Positions 1 through 8,562 of a DNA stretch of 12,317 nucleotides are shown one piece after another. How positions within the stretch are numbered: the stretch's first letter is position 1; each line of letters opens with the position of its first letter. This DNA comes from Cochliopodium minus (taxonomy: Eukaryota > Discosea > Himatismenida > Cochliopodiidae): positions 186,214-198,530 of the forward strand of contig JAMYWO010000050.1 in NCBI GenBank assembly GCA_024220525.1, read 5' to 3'. The notes beneath the pieces were generated by a model, which was not told the DNA's origin, did not search any database, and saw only the letters and a program-made list of their open reading frames with translations. A program made the translations under genes and the position numbers.

Positions 1-61
1 ATATAAATTTTAAAAAAAAAAAAGAAAAAAATCAAAAAAAAGAAAAAAAAAGGAAAAAAAA

Positions 62-2037
62 ATGATGTCTTGTTGTAATAACATACCTTGTAATCCGGCA
101 GCAGATGCAGAAATAATCTACAATTCAATATCAGGAAAACTCTTCCAAAAAAACGATAATCAATCTCTTATAAATGTGATAGGACGAAGAACAAATGTAC
201 ATATGCAGGTAATCAAATTATAAAATTGAATTTTCAGAGATATTTTAATTATAATTTCTTTTAATTTGAATAGAGAGTAAGGGAAGAATATGAAAGATTG
301 TATCAAATGGATTTGTTGAAAGACATTGAAAAGAATGTACATTGGAACTTTAAAAAATTGTTGGTGGGATTAGGTAAAAAAAAAAATTTTTTTTCAGCTA
401 AAATTTAATGATTTTTTTTTCACCTAAAAATAAACAAATGAATAGTAAAAAGCTATCCTGAATACAGAGGTGAAGAAATCTACAAAGCAACCAAAGGATT
501 GATCACAGACAAATGGGCATTGATTGATTTCATCATTGGAAATGATCCAAGATCAGTAGAAGGTTTTTTCAATATTTTTTTTATTTTTTTTTGATTTTAT
601 TTTAATTTTTATTTTTTTTTATCAATTTTAAACTAATTTTAATTTAATTTTATTTTTTTAGAATTCAAACAATTCTTTAGACAAAAGTATGAGGTTTCTC
701 TGGTCGATTTTTTGAGAAGTGAAACCAAAGGAGACTTTGAAACGATCTTGGTGAGAGCAGCAGAAGCAAGGAGGGTAGTGGGTAAAAAAAATTTTTTAAA
801 GTAATTTTTAAAGAATACATTAAATTTTTTTCTTAATAATTTTTTATAACTTGAACTTAATTTTTTTATTTTATTTTTTTTTTCATTGATTTTGTTTTTT
901 AAATTTTTAAATTTTTAAATTTTCATTTTTTTTATTTTTTTAAATTTTTTTTTTAAAGGTGTCCAAGAAGATAAAATAGAAAGTGACGTGGAGACATTGT
1001 ACCAAGCAGGACAAGGAAAGTTTGGAACTACTGAAGAGACTTTCTCTGAAATCTTGACAACTCGTTCTTACGAACATCTCAACTTGGTGAATGCAAGATA
1101 CAAACAAAGGTAAAAGACACAAAATTTTTCATTTAAAAAATATTTCCAAAAAGTTTTTTTTAGTTTTTTTTTTATTATAACTTTAAAAAAATAACTTACA
1201 TTTTGTAAAAAAAAAAAATTTTTTACATTAACACCCAAAAATATTGATTCAAATTTTAATTTATTTTTAATTCTTATTTTGTTTTATTTTTAATCAATTT
1301 TTTTTATTTTTACGAAATATTATTTTTTTTCTTTAAAATTTTTTTATTCAAAATTCTTTCCAAAAAAAAAAAAAAATTTTTATATTAACATTCAAATTAT
1401 GAGAGAAAATTTATAAAGGTTTTTTTTTTAAAAGATACGAGTATTCACTTAGAGAAATAATCAAAAAAGAAACGAGTGGATGGTTCCAAAAAGCACTGTT
1501 GGGATGTTTGGTGCCACCACAAATTCACTGGGCGAAGAGAATGAGGTATGCAGTGAGGGGATTCGGAACTGATGATTCCCTCTTGGTCAATTGTTTCTCT
1601 CAATGTACAAAACCCATGTTGCAACAAATTGCTGTTGAGTACCAAAAGAAATATGACAGGTAAAAAAAAATAATAAAAAATAATAAAATTTAAATTTAAA
1701 TTTAATCAATCATAAAAATCAAAAATAAAAAAAATAATGAAAAAAAATATTTAATCATAAAATCAAGATGAATTTAAAATAATATTAAATTAAAAAAAAA
1801 ATAATAAAAAATTGAGAAAAATAAGTATGAAAACAAAATAATAAATAATTTAAAATTAAAATAATAAAATAATAAAAATAATTTTTTTCTTCTCAATTTT
1901 TTTGATTTTTTTTTTTGAGCAGAAATTTGCAAACAGATATCAGGAGCGACACTAGTGGAGATTACAGGGAGTTGCTTTTAACCATCTTGGACTTTCCTGA
2001 AAACGAGAGGGCTCAGTATGTGTATAGCGTCTTGTGA
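62..2037 (+). CDS. Annexin, four-repeat calcium-dependent membrane-binding protein, 324 aa, 7 exons
   Basis: Exons 62-208, 274-373, 446-562, 662-781, 959-1109, 1435-1659 and 1923-2037 join in frame (975 nt, TGA stop). Annexins bind acidic phospholipid membranes through Ca2+. Four annexin repeats are visible, at about residues 12-80, 84-157, 163-240 and 243-322. Repeats 3 and 4 keep the type II calcium motif with exact spacing: GKFGT (181-185) then Glu224, and GFGT (254-257) then Asp296, each with 38 residues between. Repeat 2 keeps spacing and the acidic cap (Glu142) but reads GLIT where GxGT is expected. Repeat 1 has no GxGT. The short N-terminus contains three Cys (CC, then C). Two ATGs lie in tandem at 62 and 65; I chose the first. 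Only 61 A-rich bases precede it, so most of the promoter is outside the window. An AATAAA lies at 2054-2059. Family assignment is secure; a specific annexin subtype is not assigned. Confidence 0.93.
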
Positions 2038-2326
2038 TAAAGTTGATGTTTTAAATAAACAAAAAAAGAGAAAAAGCTCAAATAAAATTATTTATCTCAA
2101 ATTTTATGATTTTTTTTTTTAATTTTTTTTTAATTTTTTTTTTTAAATTCCAATATTGAATTTGAATTTATTTGAATGGGAGCTTGTTTGAGTACTATCC
2201 TGGTGTTTTTTTATACAACTTTTAGTGATTTTTTTATTAAAATTTGATCAAATTTTGGAACTGTAAAAGCTTTTAAAGATTTCATCTAAATTTCTCTTCC
2301 AAAAAAAATTAATCAAACAAAAAAAA
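2038..2326. other. Spacer between annexin and LRR gene
   Basis: It holds the annexin 3' end with AATAAA at 2054-2059, then A/T homopolymer runs, then the presumed promoter of the next gene. No open frame with coding character was seen on either strand. The only structured element is the palindrome at 2239-2256. Confidence 0.6.
2239..2256. repeat. Perfect 18-bp palindrome upstream of LRR gene
   Basis: AAAATTTGA is followed directly by its reverse complement TCAAATTTT, 71 bases before the predicted start codon at 2327. It could be a dimeric protein-binding site in the promoter, but palindromes built mainly of A and T are common by chance in DNA of this composition. Confidence 0.35.
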
Positions 2327-3382
2327 ATGGGAAACAGTTCGGGATTTTTTTCAAAATATGAATATCTGAAACAAAATGTAATAATCCTCTTATAAACTTC
2401 AACATAATCGAATAATAAAATTAATCCAACTGAGTTTTACGAAATACAAAGTATGATAATTTGATGAATCTCTTTAAGTGAATATTTAAGAACATATTGT
2501 TAATTATATAAAATATATTTTTATATTGGAATCTTAAAAATAACAATTTTCACAAAAAAAAAAAAAAAAAGACTGTCGCATATGAGTGGAGTAATAACTA
2601 TATTTCAGGGACGATTAATAGCGAAGTGAAAATTCCGAATTATTTATGTCCTAAATGCAACATTCCTGAATCAGCGATGAAGAAAGTGGTTGGGTATCTT
2701 TTAAAAAATCCGCAAGTGACTGCTGTCAACTTCTATGGGCTCAACTATAAAATGGATCAGTTTTTTATTTTATTGGAATTTCTCAAAGGTGATTTTTTAA
2801 AAAAAAAATAAAAAAAAATAATTCAATTTATTTATGAAATAATTATTTTAGTTCAAAAAAAATTATAAATGAAAAATAATAATTTTGCTTTAAAATAAAA
2901 AACAATAAATAAATTTGATTAAAGACTTAATTAAATTTTTTTTTTGCCAGTTAATAAAACAGTAAGATATGTTTCATACCATTACAATGAACTTCCTCCT
3001 AATGCAGTGGATTTGATTGAAAATTTACTAAAATTTCATAATTACACTTTGTTTCAATTTTTCATGGATAAGGAAAGTCCCAGTATCAAACAAATGCTTG
3101 ATGATAACTTTCAAAAACCAAAAATGTAAAATTTAATTATAAAAATAAATAATTTAAAATTAAAATTAGAAAAAACGTTGAAAAAAAAAATTAACTAATA
3201 TACTAAAAAAAAATACTTTTCAAATAAATTTCAGAGCATACAACAGAGTTATGTTGGTCACAGTAACTAAAATGACAATGTTGTGCTTAAGAAATATCAA
3301 AAGTTGTATCATTTCAAAGTTGCCTAAGAGATTGCTTGTTTATTTGTTAGACATTTTCGAAGCTGCACTACTGAGGATTTAA
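2327..3382 (+). CDS. Small RNI-type leucine-rich repeat protein with predicted N-myristoylation, 196 aa, 4 exons
   Basis: Exons 2327-2377, 2572-2788, 2951-3125 and 3235-3382 join in frame (phases 0, 1, 2; 591 nt; TAA stop). I do not recognise an orthologue. The start MGNSSGFF fits the PROSITE myristoylation pattern (Gly2, small residue at 6), suggesting membrane anchoring. Residues about 62-146 contain three 28-29 residue units of the pattern LxxN.x[TV]xxVxxxxN...LxxxL, beginning LLKNPQV, LKVNKTV and LKFHNYT. That periodicity is typical of ribonuclease-inhibitor-like LRRs, which bind proteins. Intron 2 falls exactly at the join between units 1 and 2. A basic and hydrophobic C-terminus follows, with LPKRLLVYLLDIF, reminiscent of F-box-like LPxxxLxxIL helices but not a full F-box. 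CPKC at about residues 44-47 is an isolated CxxC. Exon 1 is inferred: it has an ATG in A-rich context and a GTAATA donor, and the next exon opens at the only AAG acceptor in phase. An AATAAA follows at 3445-3450. Confidence 0.72.
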
Positions 3383-3798
3383 AACTTGTTTTTTTGTAAA
3401 TTCAAAAATCTTGTTTCATTTTTAAAAATAATTAAAATGGCGCAAATAAATTTATAAATTTTGACATTATTTAGATTTCAAATATAGTTTTTATTTCTAA
3501 CCTCAACAAAATTTTGATATATGTTTATTCACCCACAAAAATTTTTTTTTTTAATAATAGTATAGTATAACGGAATAAAATTTATATAAATTTTAGTACC
3601 GCCAAAATAAATCTTAATAATTTAAATAAAATAAGTTCATATTGATATTAGAAGAACAAATCAATAATCCTGATATACCTTGACCGTACATAATGGGATT
3701 ATGCTTTCTTTTTGGGTTTCATTTTGGTTGAATGGGTACTTTCAGCTCAAAAATAAATTTTACAAGAAAAAGATGGGTTCGTTCTGAAGAAATATGAT
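3383..3798. other. Spacer between LRR gene and zinc-finger gene 1; probable promoter and 5' leader
   Basis: The left part is A/T-rich 3' flank with AATAAA at 3445-3450. From about 3670 to 3800 the DNA is less A/T-biased and contains the short hairpin CATAAT-ggg-ATTATG. Several upstream ATGs here open only very short frames, for example at 3732 and 3776. I read it as promoter and leader of the gene starting at 3799. No independent gene is supported. Confidence 0.5.
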
Positions 3799-4948
3799 AT
3801 GACCATGCTAGCCAAAGGTAAGGCTAGAATATTAAAATAAATTTCCTTTTTAAATATTGAATATGAAAAATTATATATTCAAAAGATATTAGATTATGAG
3901 ATTATGAAATTATGATTCATTTGATAAAAAAAAATGATATTCAATATCTTAAATATAAGGCTTGAATATCATCAAATTATTCAAAAAAAAAATAATAAAA
4001 AAAAAAATTAAGGCCAATATCTCATAAGCAAATATTTTACTTGTAAAATACAAAAAAAAATTTAAAAAAAAAAAAATGATCAATCAAGGCAAGAAAAATA
4101 ATCAAACAAAACAGATAATATTATATAAAAAATGAACAACAACATAAAATAAAAATAATAATAAAAAATTAAAAACATAAATGCACCCTTTAGTGAAAAA
4201 GAGGAAGAGGACATATAAATTTTCCCTGCCCACAAAAACGATAGATGATGGATGGTGCCACCAATGCAAGATGAAGAAGCCAAGACTGCTTGTATGTGTA
4301 AATTTCTGGAAGAGAAATACAGAAAAGAAATGTGGGGGGAAGTACTGCACCAAGTGCATTGAAAAACATTACGAAGAAAATATAAATGATTTAATTTCAC
4401 TGAAAAAATGGTATTGTTATTCATGCACTCAAAAATGTAAATGTCTAACATGTAAAAGAGATAGGCTCCAAAAAGGGTCCAGAATCAAAAATTTTCATGC
4501 AAATAATAATAATAACAATAATAATATTCTTGACAATGGTAGCAACAATAACAATAACAATGATAATAATCAGAATGATCATTCTGATCTAAAATTAGAT
4601 GATCCATTTTTCTACGAGCCTGATGATATTTTGTTCAGTCATAATAATAAAATTCTAAATCCGCCCCATTTAAATCCTGACACCAATGAAAGAGATAAAA
4701 CAGCTCGCATTGAAAATAACATCCTAATATCTGATCAGTCACTTTCCCAAAATTTCCTTCCCAAACGGCCGTACAGAAAAAAAAAAAATTTATCTGAAAG
4801 CATTCCTACTTCCTCTCATAAAACTAACCATCCTCACATCACTGAAAAATTGGAAAATCACTATATTTATGATGATGGCAAAAAGATCGCCTTTTGTGTA
4901 TATTATTTGCCTCACATAGAATATTCAGTTGATCAATTATTCTTGTGA
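3799..4948 (+). CDS. CDCA7-like zf-4CXXC_R1 zinc-finger protein 1, Asn-rich tail, about 257 aa, 2 exons
   Basis: Preferred model: exon 1 3799-3817 (MTMLAK plus one base), intron 3818-4193, exon 2 4194-4948, TGA stop. Residues C28-C93 form an 11-Cys domain (C-x2-C, C, C-x4-C-x2-C, C-x2-C-x3-C-x-C-x2-C) with KHY after the sixth Cys, matching the zf-4CXXC_R1 zinc finger of CDCA7/CDCA7L. That family acts in the nucleus; vertebrate CDCA7 recruits the remodeller HELLS to chromatin. A basic stretch KKRKRTYK precedes the domain and may be a nuclear signal. After it come runs of 8 and 6 Asn (about 110-130), an acidic patch, PKRPYRKKK, and an unrecognised C-terminus. The gene at 9769 is a paralogue with an intron at the same position and phase. 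A simpler reading starts at ATG 4181 (MHPLV, 255 aa) with no intron; it changes only the first residues. The domain call is firm, exon 1 less so (about 0.65). Confidence 0.88.
3808..3827 (+). promoter_or_regulatory. Hairpin enclosing the predicted 5' splice site of zinc-finger gene 1
   Basis: CTAGCC (3808-3813) and GGCTAG (3822-3827) are perfect 6-bp arms with four G/C pairs. The 8-base loop AAAGGTAA contains the predicted exon/intron junction AAAG|GTAA. In the pre-mRNA this would put the donor site in a loop, which could modulate U1 binding. The structure is read directly; the function is inference. Confidence 0.4.
3891..3914. repeat. Short tandem repeat, 8-base unit x3
   Basis: AGATTATG, AGATTATG, AAATTATG in direct tandem inside the predicted intron of zinc-finger gene 1. 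Minor low-complexity feature. Confidence 0.6.
3934..3972. repeat. 11-bp perfect inverted repeat carrying GATATTCAA
   Basis: ATGATATTCAA (3934-3944) and TTGAATATCAT (3962-3972) are exact reverse complements around a 17-base spacer. A second pair, TTGAATAT (3857-3864) and ATATTCAA (3875-3882), lies just upstream. The same core recurs in introns of two other genes here. Confidence 0.55.
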
Positions 4949-4968
4949 AGAAAAAAAAAAAGAATATA

Positions 4969-5001
4969 AATAAATCCCCTCAACAAGAAAAATAAGTTGA
5001 G
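4969..5001 (+). terminator. Possible 3'-end signal of zinc-finger gene 1
   Basis: AATAAA at 4969-4974, 21 bases after the stop codon, is followed by the hairpin arms CTCAAC (4979-4984) and GTTGAG (4996-5001). AATAAA is frequent by chance in such DNA, so position is the main support. Confidence 0.35.
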
Positions 5002-5280
5002 ACAACAAAAATTTTTTTGAAAAAAAAAAATAAATTTTTTTAAAAAAATTTTTCTTTCTCTCCATATCTCTCTTCCATCTTTTCTTTTCTCCATTCAATA
5101 CTCCCCTCCCCGTACCAATTCTATATTATCTAGTACTGTTTATTTGCCCATCTTTTATTATTTATGCTCACAATATTTCCCCTTTCATTTGTATTTTATT
5201 CAAGGCTTTTATGTTTCTCTCATTATTTCTATACACATTTAAATCAAAATAAACAAACAAAAAATTACCTAATTAAAAAA

Positions 5281-5340
5281 ATATATAAATTATATAAATT
5301 ATATAAATATATATTTTATATTTTATAAAATATTTTATAT
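5281..5340. repeat. AT tandem repeat
   Basis: Three tandem copies of the 9-base unit ATATAAATT are followed by palindromic TATTTTATA/TATAAAATA variants. Low-complexity spacer DNA. Confidence 0.6.
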
Positions 5341-6159
5341 TTTTTATTTTTTTCATTTATTTTTTATTTTTCAAACATTAACTATGCCTTTTCTTTGGAA
5401 TACTGTCAAATATCTGAAAAAGAAAAAAATTTTAAATCTGGCCCAAATATGAGAAAAATTTCACCTAAAATGTGATATAAAAAAAAAATTTTGTATTAAT
5501 TTTGGATTTTATAAATTATTAAAGGAATAATTGGCAACCAAATATGTCATTAACAACGCCCATGGTCCAAATATAATACTCCTCATTCGGATAATTTGTT
5601 AGAGGGATTTTTCTTTTTCTATAAAAAAACGTTTTACATCAACAAATTCTTTGAATGTTCTAAGAATTATGGATGATTGTATAAATTATTTGAAAAAATA
5701 TTAATTTAAAAAATTTGGTAATAAAAAAAGGATAAAAGAAAGGGATGTTTCAAAAATGAATTAATTTATCAACTTTTCCAAAAATTTTAGTGATTATATT
5801 TCTCATTTCATACTAAAGCTTACAAAAAAAAAAAAATCAAACAAAACCAAGTTATTCTTTCAAAAAATTAAGTTTTTTTTTTAGTTAATCTTAATTCTTT
5901 GTCAAATTTCTCTTTTTTTTGTGGAATAAACCGTCATATCTCTTTAGTTTTATTGAAATCTTAATCATTTTAATAACTTTATTTATAACAACATGCAAAA
6001 TAAAAGTTTGTGGGAATGAAAATTTATTTTTATTTTGTTATTTATCTTAATTTTATGAATGATTTAAAATAATAATATTAAATTTTCTTCATAAAAAAAT
6101 AAAACCAACAGTTTGAAGGATTAATTAACAAACCTTATTTTAAAAGTACATCACTTTGA

Positions 6160-6192
6160 TAGGATCCTACAAAAAGAAATTGTTAACAATTT
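6160..6192. repeat. Two adjacent perfect palindromes
   Basis: TAGGATCCTA (6160-6169) and AAATTGTTAACAATTT (6177-6192) are each exactly self-complementary and 7 bases apart. The first has four G/C bases, rarer by chance here than pure A/T palindromes. Confidence 0.45.
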
Positions 6193-6321
6193 TCATTTTT
6201 TTTCTTTATTAATAAATTTAATAAATTTATATACAAATTAAATTAAAATAAATCATGACATTCTTTTGTTTAAAGTTAATTTGGTTTTTTTGACTTCAAT
6301 GAAAGTTAAATTTATAAATCA

Positions 6322-6363
6322 TCCACAATTTTTTTGTGGAATGTTTCAAACATTGTGTCCACA
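6322..6363. promoter_or_regulatory. Nested inverted repeats upstream of amidohydrolase
   Basis: TCCACAA-ttttt-TTGTGGA (6322-6340) runs straight into AATGTTT-c-AAACATT (6340-6354), and a further TCCACA lies at 6358-6363. The middle TGTGGA can therefore pair either with the left or the right TCCACA. This arrangement of alternative hairpins or paired binding sites lies about 180-220 bases before the start codon. Confidence 0.4.
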
Positions 6364-6540
6364 TTCATCAAATTGAAATAAATGAAATTTTATTTTAGCT
6401 AAATTTAAAATTTTAAATTTTTTCATTATTCACTCAACAAAAAAGAATTTGACAATTTGATCATAATATGAGATCATCATTCATACTATCTGGAGAAACA
6501 AAAAATTATATTGAAAATATTTAAAGATACAAATTAAAAA

Positions 6541-8549
6541 ATGAAAAAAGAAAAATCGAGAAAAGCAATTGATGCTTGGGCTCAACCATTTACCCCAGAA
6601 TTTTTAACAAGGATTCCAGAAGGTAAGCGAATATATTCGCATTAAAAATTACTTTCAAATTCTTCGCTCATTGAAAGTGATTCGATTGTTGGAGCAGAGT
6701 AAATCTCCATTTAAGGATTCTAAATTGCCATTGAGCCCATCTGATACCATAAAATTGATGGATGAAGCAAATATCGATAAATTGATGTTATGTGCATGGA
6801 ATAGGCCAGGGCAAGTAGTGATAAGTAATATTCCAACCTTATAAACCTATTATCATTCATATAATCAAAATCTGACAAGATATTCAATCTTACAAAGATC
6901 AGGACACTGACAAAGATTTATATTGATTTATCTCAAAGGCATTATATAAATAGCTGCATCATGAATAAATAAACTCAAAATGATCATTATATCTTTTTTA
7001 AATGTCGATCATTCGATAATCAAATTTACTTAATCTTTTATATCAGAAGATTTTGAGTATATAGATTTAAAATCACAGTATCTATAATAAATCATTCAAA
7101 TTATTTTACTGATTTGAATATCTTGATAGAATTAATTGAAAAAATTCTTATCACTTTTTTAAAAGTGGAATTATTTTTTTGAATTTAAAATTTGAGTTTA
7201 TTCTTTTTACTGTCAGATACCTTACAAAAAAAAGTTTTTGACTGAAAATTTTTTTTTTTACAAACAGGCAATGAGTATATCAAGAAATTCATTGAGGAAT
7301 ATCCCAAAAGATTTGTGGGTGTCGTGAGTGTAGACCTGGAAGATCCTGTAGGTGCAGTTAAAACGTTGGATCACTACGTAAAAGGATTATAAATCAAAAA
7401 GAATTTAAATTCCTATTATTTTAATATTTTTACTTTTAAATTAAATTTTCGAATTAAAGTTTTATTTTATTTGTTATTTAAATTTATTCATTTTTTAAAT
7501 TTATTTATTTTTTACATTTAGTTTTATTTATTTTAAATTTATTTATTAAATTAAAATATTTTTTGTTTTTTTTTTTATTTTTAGGTGAGGAATTGTGGGT
7601 TCAAAGCATTGAGAGTGGTTCAGTGGCTATGGAAAAAACCTCCCACCGATCCTCTCTATTACCCTCTCTACGTCAAATGCGTCGAGTTGGACGTTCCTGG
7701 TATTCTAAAAAAAAAATTTTAAAAAAAATAAAAAAATAAAAATAAAAAAATGCTAATTATTTAAAAATATTTCTTTTTATTCAAAAATATTTCTATATTA
7801 ATTCAAATATTAATTAAAAAAAAAATTTTTTAGTCTGCCTCCAAGTTGGTCATACTGACCTCTATTGCCCTCTCAAACTGGGAGGTAAAAAAAAAAAAAT
7901 GTTCAAAAGTAGAAGATAGTGGAAATAACATAAAAAAAATATTTGTTTGTGATAAAAAAAAATTTTTTTGAAATTTTTTTTTTTTAGGCCAGTTCCTTAC
8001 ATAGATGAAATTGCATTGCAGTTTCCACAACTGAAAATTGTGTGTGGACATATTGGGTAAAAAAAAAAATTTTCTTGTTGTTTCCAAATTAGATAAAAAA
8101 TCTAAAAACAAATTATATAAATTCAATTTGAAATTTCTTCAATAAAAATTATAAAATTAATTATTTGAAAGTATTGAATGGATGCTTTTATAAAATCCCT
8201 TTTTTATTTATTATACTTGTATTCATTTTCTTTTACATTTAGATATCCTTGGACAGATGAGATGATCGGCGTGGCTTGGAAACATCCCAACGTATACATC
8301 GATACATCAGCTTATCTTCCCAAATACTATCCCCCTCAGCTCCTCCACTACATCAACACCTATGGCAAACATAAAGTCTTGTTTGGTACCAACTTCCCTC
8401 AATTGACTTTCAAGGCATGCATGCAACAAGTGGAAGAGATGGGGCTCAATCAAGACGTGCTTCAACTTTTTTTGTGGAAGAATGCATCTCGTGTGTTCAA
8501 ATTAGATACTGATGTTGAACCTAACAAAAAATCTCTTTCAAAATTGTAA
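6541..8549 (+). CDS. Amidohydrolase-2-family TIM-barrel protein with atypical metal site, 291 aa, 7 exons
   Basis: Exons 6541-6622, 6678-6824, 7268-7377, 7585-7699, 7834-7884, 7993-8056 and 8243-8549 join in frame (876 nt, TAA stop). The protein follows the amidohydrolase-2 fold from end to end: strand 1 IDAWAQP (10-16), FVGVVSVDL, GFKALRV, CLQVGH (153-158), IVCGHIGYPW (184-193), NVYIDTSAY and VLFGTNFP (235-242). Family members are usually metal hydrolases or decarboxylases using DxHxH, two later His, and a final Asp. Here His158 and His188 are present, but DxHxH is replaced by DAWAQ and the final Asp by Asn240. The wording resembles, from memory, an uncharacterised bacterial clade starting IDAW-QxPTP and carrying FGSNYP. 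Substrate is unknown. Exons 4, 5 and 7 use more C-ending codons than the neighbouring genes. Six spliceosomal introns show it is a settled eukaryotic gene even if bacterial in origin. Confidence 0.9.
6627..6640 (+). repeat. 14-bp palindrome immediately after a 5' splice site
   Basis: GCGAATATATTCGC is perfectly self-complementary and starts four bases into the 55-base first intron of the amidohydrolase (GTAA then the palindrome). It has four G/C bases. It could fold as a 5-bp stem with TATA loop in the pre-mRNA. Confidence 0.5.
6825..7267 (+). other. Intron 2 of amidohydrolase, longest intron in the window
   Basis: 443 bases from GTAATA to the acceptor AACAG. It contains a 12-bp perfect inverted repeat, CAAGATATTCAA (6876-6887) and TTGAATATCTTG (7114-7125), enclosing about 226 bases. 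No coding frame was recognised inside. Its length and internal repeat could reflect an old insertion, but no terminal repeats or target duplication were identified. Confidence 0.6.
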
Positions 8550-8562
8550 CTTATAAATAGAC

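Larger units (their letters stand above)
3818..4193 (+). other. Predicted intron 1 of zinc-finger gene 1
   Basis: GTAAGG donor and TTTAG acceptor, 376 bases. It contains four copies of TTGAATAT in alternating orientation (3857, 3875, 3936, 3962), an 8-base tandem repeat, and the inverted repeat ATTTTAC-tt-GTAAAAT at 4034-4049. Two short ATG frames at 4076-4135 and 4132-4152 would be upstream frames if this stretch were unspliced leader. ATGAACAACAA at 4132-4142 also occurs in the last 25 bases of the homologous intron of gene 2, which supports this being an intron. Confidence 0.6.
4949..6540. other. Long spacer (1.6 kb) between zinc-finger gene 1 and amidohydrolase
   Basis: After the stop come AATAAA (4969-4974) and a small hairpin. 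A nearly G-free pyrimidine-rich tract covers about 5040-5110, and an AT tandem repeat lies at 5281-5340. Several palindromes occur at 6160-6363. A 33-codon frame on the - strand at 5519-5618 (minus-strand acceptor TATAG; reads IPLTNYPNEEYYIWTMG) has coding-like composition, but I found no convincing partner exon. The final 200 bases should hold the amidohydrolase promoter. No complete gene is supported. Confidence 0.5.

Noticed and set aside
3732-3797. Short frame beginning MGTFSSK, resembling a myristoylation signal
   Set aside because: Only about 21 codons, followed by TGA, with no suitable donor; it lies in the presumed leader of the next gene.
3700-3800. Possible tRNA or structured RNA, from a GGGTTCGTTC T-loop-like string and nearby hairpin
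   Set aside because: No pairing acceptor stem, D-arm or anticodon stem could be built; better explained as gene leader.
4076-4152. Two short upstream ATG frames (19 and 6 codons) before zinc-finger gene 1
   Set aside because: They lie within the predicted intron, so they matter only if the spliced model is wrong.
4181-4195. ATG at 4181 as start of zinc-finger gene 1
   Set aside because: It opens the frame without an intron, but the paralogue's conserved intron acceptor falls at 4191-4193 and a good upstream exon exists. Kept as the alternative model.
4080-4451. Open frames on the - strand over zinc-finger gene 1
   Set aside because: Antisense shadow of the conserved zinc-finger exon; no family resemblance.
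5384-5452. 22-codon ATG frame MPFLWNTVKYL in the long spacer
   Set aside because: Too short and without homology or splice partners; the opposite strand has an equally short competing frame.
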